Shown here one piece after another: positions 1 through 5,132 of a DNA stretch of 5,996 nucleotides. The first letter of the stretch is position 1. Each line of letters starts with the position of its first letter. The notes under the pieces are model-generated. The model saw only the letters and a list, made by a program, of their open reading frames with translations. It made no database searches and had not been told where the DNA came from. Location of the stretch: the NCBI GenBank assembly GCA_030838885.1, contig JAUZEU010000237.1:1-5996 (forward strand). Direction: 5' to 3'. A program made the translations under genes and the position numbers. Source of the DNA: Bryobacterales bacterium. Its GTDB lineage: Bacteria; Acidobacteriota; Terriglobia; Bryobacterales; Bryobacteraceae.

Positions 1-2
1 CC

Positions 3-254
3 ACGGGAATGCGGAATCTGGATCTGGCCCGCCAGGCTATTGAACTCTTTCCGGGCTTTGGCTGGCCGCTCGCTTCTGTCCGATACCTGTTACCAGTGTT
101 CGGCTCAGCCACGCCGTGGAATCGCGAACTGGCTCTCGCCATCGGTGCGGGTGTGACTACCAATAACCTGTGGGCCTTCGATCACATCTGTCTGTACAAT
201 CTCGATGTTCCGGAGCGGGGACTGGAGCGCCGCTCGACAGTACAGGCAAGCTAG
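3..254 (+). CDS. 3' end of an unrecognised gene (partial)
   Basis: The frame is open from the left edge of the window to a TAG at 252-254, giving 83 visible residues. An ATG at 9-11 could be a start, but the frame stays open upstream of it and no ribosome binding site can be judged, so this is more likely the C-terminal end of a longer protein. The visible part is moderately hydrophobic and aromatic, with segments such as FPGFGWPLASVRYLLPVFG and a Gly/Ala-rich stretch followed by TTNNLWAFDHICLYNLD. It ends in a charged tail (PERGLERRSTVQAS). I do not recognise a family or a catalytic motif. It lies 13 nt before accA on the same strand, so it may share a transcript with it. Coding is supported only by the open frame, natural-looking composition and tight spacing to accA. 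Confidence 0.5.
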   Translation, partial: TGMRNLDLARQAIELFPGFGWPLASVRYLLPVFGSATPWNRELALAIGAGVTTNNLWAFDHICLYNLDVPERGLERRSTVQAS

Positions 255-257
255 TAT

Positions 258-280
258 CCTGTAATGGATGTCATTACAGG
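258..280. promoter_or_regulatory. Perfect 9-bp inverted repeat around the accA start codon
   Basis: CCTGTAATG (258-266) and CATTACAGG (272-280) are exact reverse complements separated by GATGT (267-271). The accA ATG (268-270) lies wholly in the 5-nt loop. There is no Shine-Dalgarno-like run at normal spacing before this ATG; the nearest AGG is at 244-246, about 21 nt upstream. The element could be an RNA hairpin presenting or occluding the start codon, or a dyad operator with a TGTAAT-N7-ATTACA core bound by a dimeric repressor. The symmetry is seen directly; either function is inference. A second, out-of-frame ATG lies in the left arm at 264-266. Confidence 0.55.
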
Positions 281-1107
281 CGGAGACTGGTCAAACAGCC
301 GAGGTTAAAACGCCCTGGCAACGAGTCCAGAACGCGCGGCATCCCAAGCGCCCTCACACGCTCGACTATGTGGAGCGCATCCTGACGGATTTTCAGGAGA
401 TCCGCGGCGACCGTCTTTTTGGCGATGACGCAGCCATCGTATGCGGTATGGCCCGGCTGGAAGGGCAGCCGGTCATGCTCGTCGGCGAGCAGAAGGGCCG
501 GGATACAAAGCAGAAGCTGCTTCGCAATTTCGGCATGCCCAAACCGGAGGGATACCGCAAGGCCTTACGCGCCATGCAGATGGCGGCCAAATTCGGCCGA
601 CCCATCGTCGCTCTGCTGGACACCCCCGGCGCATACCCCGGCATCGATGCGGAAGAGCGGGGTCAGGCTGAGGCGATTGCCCGTAATCTTCGTGAAATGG
701 CCCGGCTGCCTGTGCCCGTAATTTCCGTCTGTATCGGCGAAGGCGGCAGTGGTGGAGCGCTGGCGCTTGGGGTGGGCAATCAGGTGCTGATGCTGGAAAA
801 TGCGGTCTACAGCGTTATCTCACCGGAAAGCTGCGCCGCTATTATCTATCGCGACGCTGCCAAAGCCGAACAGGCCGCCGCGGCACTCCGCCTCACGGCA
901 GAGGATTTGCTGAAGCTGGGGCTGATCGATGGCATTATCCCGGAACCGCCCGGCGGCGCCCATGAGGATTACGACGAAGCGGCACGTTTTCTGAAGGAAC
1001 GTCTGCTGCAGTCTCTGGCCGAACTCGCCCCGCTCTCTTCGCACGAGGTAGTGCAGAAACGCTACGAGAAGTTTCGCAAAATGGGCAACTTCTTTCAGGG
1101 TTCATAG
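268..1107 (+). CDS. accA: Acetyl-CoA carboxylase carboxyltransferase subunit alpha
   Basis: This subunit pairs with AccD in the cytoplasm to move the carboxyl group from carboxybiotin on AccB to acetyl-CoA. The product is malonyl-CoA, the committed step of fatty acid synthesis. The 279 residues carry the family landmarks in order: ARHPKRPHTLDYV (23-35), GDRLFGDD (47-54), KGRDTK (76-81), RNFGMPKPEGYRKALR (86-101), DTPGAYPG (118-125), AEERGQAEAIARNLREM (128-144), the glycine-rich GEGGSGGALALGVGN (157-171) that supplies backbone amides to the active site, YSVISPE (181-187) and IPEPPGGAH (224-232). The start is the first ATG after an in-frame TAA at 262-264. E. coli AccA is 319 residues, with the conserved Trp of its WQ..QLARHP segment at residue 61; here that Trp is residue 17, so most of the N-terminal helical extension is absent. 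Short AccA forms exist in other bacteria, so this need not mean truncation. No accD is in view. Confidence 0.97.
   Translation: MSLQAETGQTAEVKTPWQRVQNARHPKRPHTLDYVERILTDFQEIRGDRLFGDDAAIVCGMARLEGQPVMLVGEQKGRDTKQKLLRNFGMPKPEGYRKALRAMQMAAKFGRPIVALLDTPGAYPGIDAEERGQAEAIARNLREMARLPVPVISVCIGEGGSGGALALGVGNQVLMLENAVYSVISPESCAAIIYRDAAKAEQAAAALRLTAEDLLKLGLIDGIIPEPPGGAHEDYDEAARFLKERLLQSLAELAPLSSHEVVQKRYEKFRKMGNFFQGS
1097..1100 (+). promoter_or_regulatory. Ribosome binding site inside the accA 3' end
   Basis: AGGG sits 9 nt before the ATG at 1110 and lies within the last codons of accA. It supports the 1110 start and fits translational coupling, since ribosomes ending accA at 1107 would finish beside the next start. 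Confidence 0.55.
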
Positions 1108-1109
1108 CC

Positions 1110-1391
1110 ATGCCGAAGTCCAAACGCAAATGGCCGGTGATAGCGGGCGTGGCTTTCCTGCTGCTTTTCATCGCGGCCCTTGTCTATACCTCCGGCGGAA
1201 ACAACACGTACCGTTGCGAAGTCTGCGTGACCTTTGAAGGGCGCACGGTCTGCCGAAACGGCGCCGCCCCCACCAAAGAGGGCGCCGAGCGTATTGCCAG
1301 CGATACCGCGTGCACGGACCTTTCCAGCGGGATGACCAGCCTGATGCAGTGCCAGAATAACGCCCCCCGCAAAGTTACCTGGAAGCAATAA
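1110..1391 (+). CDS. Small membrane-anchored five-cysteine protein, function unknown
   Basis: The gene encodes 93 residues. A basic N-terminus (KSKRK, 3-7) is followed by one hydrophobic segment at about residues 9-26 (VIAGVAFLLLFIAALVY). The positive-inside rule predicts the tail of about 65 residues outside the cytoplasmic membrane. That tail has Cys 36, 39, 48, 68 and 81, including a CEVC (CxxC) pair, and a TKEGAERIASDTACTDL stretch that looks like an amphipathic helix. No lipobox or catalytic motif is seen. The cysteines could form extracytoplasmic disulfides or bind a metal; both are inference, and five leaves one unpaired. The ATG lies 2 nt after the accA stop with a ribosome binding site inside accA, so co-expression is very likely. 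I do not recognise the family. The tight spacing, hydrophobic anchor and ordered cysteine pattern argue that it is a real gene. Confidence 0.8.
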   Translation: MPKSKRKWPVIAGVAFLLLFIAALVYTSGGNNTYRCEVCVTFEGRTVCRNGAAPTKEGAERIASDTACTDLSSGMTSLMQCQNNAPRKVTWKQ

Positions 1392-1434
1392 GCGACGCCT
1401 TTTCAGCCGTTTAGCAATTTGTCGCGCTTATTGC
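1385..1434. repeat. Perfect 10-bp inverted repeat after the small membrane protein gene (possible transcript-end hairpin)
   Basis: GCAATAAGCG (1385-1394) and CGCTTATTGC (1425-1434) are exact reverse complements separated by a 30-nt loop. The left arm contains the TAA stop (1389-1391) of the small membrane protein. No T-tract follows the right arm (GTGGTATTCTG), so this is not a standard intrinsic terminator. It could still end or protect the accA transcript, or be an operator for the downstream exporter genes. The rest of the spacer to 1532 holds a TATTCT at 1439-1444 but no well-spaced -35 partner, so I do not call a promoter. Confidence 0.5.
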
Positions 1435-1517
1435 GTGGTATTCTGTATGGAAACCTTTGAACAAAGCGGGGCAGATTTGCGTCTACTGAACTTGGCCGAG
1501 CGTTCACCCTCACATTT

Positions 1518-1521
1518 GGAG
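1518..1521 (+). promoter_or_regulatory. Ribosome binding site for the GTG-initiated adaptor gene
   Basis: GGAG lies 11 nt before the GTG at 1533. The spacing is slightly long. No other start codon is available in frame near here, and the encoded MKTKWK plus hydrophobic segment is a natural N-terminus, so this site supports the GTG. Confidence 0.5.
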
Positions 1522-1532
1522 TACCTGTAACT

Positions 1533-2984
1533 GTGAAAACGAAATGGAAGATATTGATTGGCGTTCTTGTGGTGCTGATGATCGCGGGCGGTGTTTTCGC
1601 CAGCGTGAAATACAGCCAGAAGGGCGTTGTTACCGTTCAAACGGGTAAGGTTCTGAAAGAGGATCTGGCCAGCGTGGTCACCGCGTCCGGCGAAGTGAAG
1701 CCGCGTAACTACATCACGATTGGCGCCGAGTACTCGGGCCAGCTCACAGACATCATGGTAAAGGAAGGCGCTCACGTCCGGAAAGGCCAGTTGCTGGCCC
1801 GCATCGACGAGGCTCAGTCGCAGGCGGATGTTGCCGCCCAAAAGGCCGCGCTGAGTTCCGCCGAAGCCGATGCTGCCGCGAGCGAAGCGTCCGTGAGCGC
1901 GGGTGAGGCTTCCGTCCGCGCCGGCGAGGACAACATCGCCGCCCTTGAAGCAACAGTGAATCGGACCAAATCCGATCTGGGGAGGTATGACAGGGATTTT
2001 AAGCGCGGCGAGCAACTTTTCAAAGACGGTCTGATTCCGCGTTCGGACTTTGAACAGCGCCAGGCCGCCTACGAGAGCCAGAAGGCTTCCGTCGCCGAGT
2101 CGCAGTCCCGAGTAGTTCAGGCCCGAACGCAGCTCGCGCAGTTGCGGGCACAGCATGCGCAGTTGAGGGCTCAGCTGGCTGGTTCCCAGAAGAAGATCGC
2201 ACAATCCCAGGCGGCGCTGACCCGTGTCGACGACATTCTGAGAAAACACAATGCCGTTGCACCTATTGACGGCCTTGTTACGTATCTACCTGTGCGCGTG
2301 GGTGAAACAGTTCAGCCCGGCGTTCAGAATTCGGCCGCCAGCACGATCATGACGATCGCGGATTTGTCGATCGTCACCGCTGAAGTGAAAGTCGATGAGA
2401 CAGACATCGTGAACGTGAAGCTCGATCAGCCAGCGGAGATTACTGTAGATGCTATCCCCGGACGCGTCTTCATCGGGCACGTGATCGAAATCGGTAACAC
2501 GGCGATCCTGCGTTCCACGGGTCTGGCCGCATCCACCAGCACTACTTCCAGCCAGGAAGCAAAGGACTTCAAAGTGGTTGTAGCAATGGACAATCCCCCG
2601 GATGAGATCCGTCCAGGCCTCTCCTGCACGGCAAAGGTGACCACTGCCACCCGTAAGAATGCCACCGCCGTTCCGATCCAGGCGCTCACGACCCGAACCA
2701 AGGGCGACCTGCTCGCCGATAAGGACAAGCCCGTGAATCCCACCCCCGCCGTTGTCAAGGCGAACAAGGAAGAAGTGCAGGGCGTCTTTGTGGTGACTGC
2801 GGGCAAGGCGGAATTCCGCAAGCTCCAGACAGGCATTACCGGCGCCACCGAAATCGAAGTGCTGAACGGAATCAACGTTGGGGACGAGATTGTCACCGGC
2901 AGCTACCAGACTATCCGCAGCATGAAGAACGGCGCGACCGTGAAGATCGACAACAAGCCGCCAGTCGCTAAACCGACTACGTAA
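1533..2984 (+). CDS. HlyD/MacA-family periplasmic adaptor subunit of an ABC exporter
   Basis: This is a membrane fusion protein of 483 residues that would bridge an inner-membrane ABC transporter to an outer-membrane channel. A short basic N-terminus and one hydrophobic helix (about 7-24) with no lipobox Cys predict an inner-membrane anchor with the rest in the periplasm. The first lipoyl half is at about 60-92 (AEYSGQLTDIMVKEGAHVRKGQLLARID). A long alpha-helical hairpin spans about 93-236 and turns near 164-170. The second lipoyl half is at 240-280 (APIDGLVTYLPVRVGETVQPG). A beta-barrel domain (about 281-375, including IRPGLSCTAKV) and a membrane-proximal domain (about 376-470, ending LNGINVGDEIVTGSYQTIR) follow. 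It is about 110 residues longer than E. coli MacA (371), mainly from extra heptads in the hairpin and a Lys/Pro-rich insert near 388-415. It starts at GTG and lies 16 nt before the ATPase gene. The cargo cannot be read from the sequence, so no macA symbol is given. Confidence 0.92.
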   Translation: MKTKWKILIGVLVVLMIAGGVFASVKYSQKGVVTVQTGKVLKEDLASVVTASGEVKPRNYITIGAEYSGQLTDIMVKEGAHVRKGQLLARIDEAQSQADVAAQKAALSSAEADAAASEASVSAGEASVRAGEDNIAALEATVNRTKSDLGRYDRDFKRGEQLFKDGLIPRSDFEQRQAAYESQKASVAESQSRVVQARTQLAQLRAQHAQLRAQLAGSQKKIAQSQAALTRVDDILRKHNAVAPIDGLVTYLPVRVGETVQPGVQNSAASTIMTIADLSIVTAEVKVDETDIVNVKLDQPAEITVDAIPGRVFIGHVIEIGNTAILRSTGLAASTSTTSSQEAKDFKVVVAMDNPPDEIRPGLSCTAKVTTATRKNATAVPIQALTTRTKGDLLADKDKPVNPTPAVVKANKEEVQGVFVVTAGKAEFRKLQTGITGATEIEVLNGINVGDEIVTGSYQTIRSMKNGATVKIDNKPPVAKPTT

Positions 2985-3000
2985 ACTGAGAACAGGACCC

Positions 3001-3744
3001 ATGGCACAGGCATTAGCTGACGAAGCAGTGGAGAAAGGCGAGCGTCTCAAAAGAGACGGCATCGTCATTCGCACCTACGACATCTGGAAGACCTACACCA
3101 TGGGCGACCAGGTGATCAACGCGGTATCCGGCGTGGATATGGAGATTAAACGCGGCGAGTATGTCGCGATCATGGGTCCTTCAGGTTCCGGCAAATCGAC
3201 CCTGATGAATCTGATCGGCTGCCTGGATACGCCGTCAAAGGGCGAATACTACATCAATGGCCGCCTGGTCAGTGAGATGAACGACGATGAGCTGGCGACC
3301 ATTCGCAATAAAGAGATCGGCTTCGTCTTCCAGACATTCAACTTGTTGCCCCGCGCCAGCGCGCTGCACAATGTGGAGTTGCCTCTGATCTATAACGGCA
3401 CCCCGCCAGCCGTGCGTATCGCCAAGGCCAAAGCGGCGCTCAAGCAGGTGGATCTGGAACAGCGCATGAACCACAAGCCCAATGAGCTTTCCGGAGGTCA
3501 GCGCCAGCGCGTGGCGGTTGCACGTGCGCTGGTGAACAGCCCTTCGATCATCCTTGCGGATGAGCCTACCGGCAACCTGGACTCTGCCACCGGCAACGAA
3601 ATTATGGCGTTGTTCGGGCGTCTGCATAGTGAGGGCAACACGATTATCCTGGTCACCCACGAGCACGATATTGCGCTGCATGCCAACCGCATTATTGCTG
3701 TCCGCGACGGTAAGGTGGAGCGGGACGAACCCGTTCCACACTAG
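3001..3744 (+). CDS. MacB/LolD-type ABC transporter ATPase
   Basis: This is the nucleotide-binding subunit of a MacB/LolD/FtsE-class transporter, which hydrolyses ATP at the cytoplasmic face to drive a partner permease. All motifs are intact in 247 residues: Walker A GPSGSGKST (59-67), Q-loop Gln111 in FVFQTFNLLP, signature LSGGQRQRVAVARAL (163-177), Walker B IILADEP with catalytic Glu188, D-loop GNLD (191-194) and switch His220 in VTHEHD. The SGSGKSTLMNLIGCLD and NLLPRASALHNVELPL segments are typical of the MacB/LolD subgroup rather than importers. No transmembrane domain is fused, unlike E. coli MacB, so a separate FtsX-like permease is needed. An unusual lead of about 20 charged residues precedes the core. 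AGGA at 2994-2997 is close to the ATG (3-nt gap), so the start is probable rather than certain. It lies 16 nt after the adaptor gene, and its stop is shared with the convergent DUF1501 gene. Confidence 0.93.
   Translation: MAQALADEAVEKGERLKRDGIVIRTYDIWKTYTMGDQVINAVSGVDMEIKRGEYVAIMGPSGSGKSTLMNLIGCLDTPSKGEYYINGRLVSEMNDDELATIRNKEIGFVFQTFNLLPRASALHNVELPLIYNGTPPAVRIAKAKAALKQVDLEQRMNHKPNELSGGQRQRVAVARALVNSPSIILADEPTGNLDSATGNEIMALFGRLHSEGNTIILVTHEHDIALHANRIIAVRDGKVERDEPVPH
3741..3744. other. Shared CTAG stop codons of two convergent genes
   Basis: The palindromic CTAG supplies TAG to the plus-strand ATPase gene (3742-3744) and TAG to the minus-strand DUF1501 gene (3743-3741). The coding regions overlap tail to tail by 4 bp, leaving no intergenic terminator, so each mRNA must run antisense into the other gene unless it is stopped inside coding sequence. 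Confidence 0.9.
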
Positions 3745-5129
3745 AGCAGTACGGGTTTCACAACTTGCCCGGCTACATCGGTAAGCCGGAAATCACGGCC
3801 CTGGAATCGGTATGTGAGGCGCTTGTGATCGATTCCGAGGCAATGCAGGATTGTCGCCTGCAGATCGTGGACATGCACCGGGTTCTTAGTGATGTTGTAG
3901 CTGTAATCGTCGGTCTCGCCATAGGTCACGCCCGGTTTGATACCACCGCCCGCCATCCAGACGGTGAAACAGCGCCCGTGGTGATCCCGGCCATAGTCGG
4001 TCGCGGTTAAGCGGCCCTGGCAGTAGACCGTTCGCCCAAATTCACCACCCCAGATCACCAGCGTGTCATCCAGCATGCCGCGTTGCGCCAGGTCCTGCAC
4101 GAGAGCGGCGGACGCCTGATCCACGTCTTTGCACCGCTTCGGGAGGTTCTCCGGGAGCCCGCCGTGATGGTCCCAATCGCGGTGGTACAGCTGAATAAAG
4201 CGGACGCCGCGTTCGGCCAGCCTGCGGGCCAGCAGACAATTGGCAGCAAAGGTTCCGGGCCTTTTCGCATCGGCGCCGTAGAGTTCGAACGTGCTCGGCG
4301 GTTCTTTGGAGATGTCAGTCAGGTCTGGCACCGAAGATTGCATCCGGAAAGCCATCTCATATTGCGCTACGCGCGCGCTGGTCTCGGGGTCGCCGAACTC
4401 GTCAGCCGTGATTTTGTTCAGTTGGCCCAGGGCGTCCAGAAAGCCCCGGCGGTTCCTTTCGGAAAAGCCTGGCGGATTCGAGAGGTACAGCACCGGGTCG
4501 CCACCCGACCGGAATTTCACGCCCTGATAGCGGCTGGGCAGAAAGGCGCTGCCCCACAGGCGGTCGTAGAGCGGCTGGCCACCGCCAGCGCTGGAGATCA
4601 TGACGCAGAAGGCCGGGAGATCATCGGTCTCCGAACCGAGACCGTATGACACCCAGGCGCCCAGGCTGGGGCGTCCGCCTAAACGGAAGCCGGTCTGGAA
4701 CATGGTTACCGCGGGGTCGTGATTGATCTCTTCGGTGTTGACGGTCTTGATGAACGTGAGCCGGTCCGCAATCTTTGCGGTATACGGCAGCAGGTCGCCG
4801 ACCCACGCGCCCGATTGGCCGCGCTGCTGCAGGCTGAATTTTGACGGCACCACCGGGAAGGTCGACTGCGAGGCCGACATGCCTGTGAGCCTCTGGCCGT
4901 TGCGGATGGACTCGGGAAGGTCGGTGCCCTGGAACTCAACCAGGCGGGGCTTATGGTCGAAGAGTTCGATCTGGGAAGGGCCGCCGGACTGAAACAGGTA
5001 GATGACGCGTTTTGCTTTGGCGGCGAAGTGTGGCAGCCCGGGCAAGCCACGTTGAACATGCTCCGCTCCCTGTGCCTCCTGGTTCATCAGGGAGGCCAAT
5101 GCGATACCGCTAAACAGTCGTCTGGTCAT
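3741..5129 (-). CDS. DUF1501 family protein (alkaline-phosphatase-fold-like, function unknown)
   Basis: The 462 residues match the DUF1501 family (PF07394), often labelled sulfatase-like because it resembles the alkaline phosphatase/sulfatase fold; no reaction is established. Landmarks in order are IYLFQSGGPSQIELFDHKP (43-61), EINHDPA (134-140), RGVRFIQLYHRDWDHHGGL (307-325), VIWGGEFGRT (358-367), GRDHHGRCFTVWMAGGGIKPG (380-400), GETDDY (404-409) and HVHDLQATILHCLGIDH (419-435). The His/Asp/Glu clusters are placed as metal ligands would be, which is inference. The N-terminus MTRRLFSGIALASLM has a twin-arginine pair and a very short hydrophobic stretch, a weak Tat-like signal suggesting periplasmic export. 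The ATG is the first start after the in-frame TAA of the upstream DUF1553 gene, only three bases away, with AAAGAG (5141-5136) as a plausible ribosome binding site. It is very likely co-transcribed and translationally coupled with that gene. Confidence 0.93.
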   Translation of the reverse strand: MTRRLFSGIALASLMNQEAQGAEHVQRGLPGLPHFAAKAKRVIYLFQSGGPSQIELFDHKPRLVEFQGTDLPESIRNGQRLTGMSASQSTFPVVPSKFSLQQRGQSGAWVGDLLPYTAKIADRLTFIKTVNTEEINHDPAVTMFQTGFRLGGRPSLGAWVSYGLGSETDDLPAFCVMISSAGGGQPLYDRLWGSAFLPSRYQGVKFRSGGDPVLYLSNPPGFSERNRRGFLDALGQLNKITADEFGDPETSARVAQYEMAFRMQSSVPDLTDISKEPPSTFELYGADAKRPGTFAANCLLARRLAERGVRFIQLYHRDWDHHGGLPENLPKRCKDVDQASAALVQDLAQRGMLDDTLVIWGGEFGRTVYCQGRLTATDYGRDHHGRCFTVWMAGGGIKPGVTYGETDDYSYNITKNPVHVHDLQATILHCLGIDHKRLTYRFQGRDFRLTDVAGQVVKPVLL

Positions 5130-5132
5130 CGC

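Noticed and set aside
264..266. ATG in the left arm of the palindrome as an alternative gene start.
   Set aside because: It is out of frame with accA and opens no supported protein.
1419..1444. TTGTCG and TATTCT as a sigma70 promoter for the adaptor gene.
   Set aside because: The spacer is only 14 nt and both boxes are imperfect; Acidobacteriota promoter rules are too uncertain to support a call.
1428..3074. Long open frames on the minus strand opposite the adaptor gene (up to 273 residues).
   Set aside because: They lie antisense to a gene with clear HlyD/MacA domains, resemble no known protein, and are expected from high-GC codon use on the opposite strand.
3769..3789. CCGGCT/AGCCGG hairpin 25 nt after the ATPase stop as a terminator.
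   Set aside because: The stem is only 6 bp with a 9-nt loop, no T-tract follows on either strand, and it is inside DUF1501 coding sequence.
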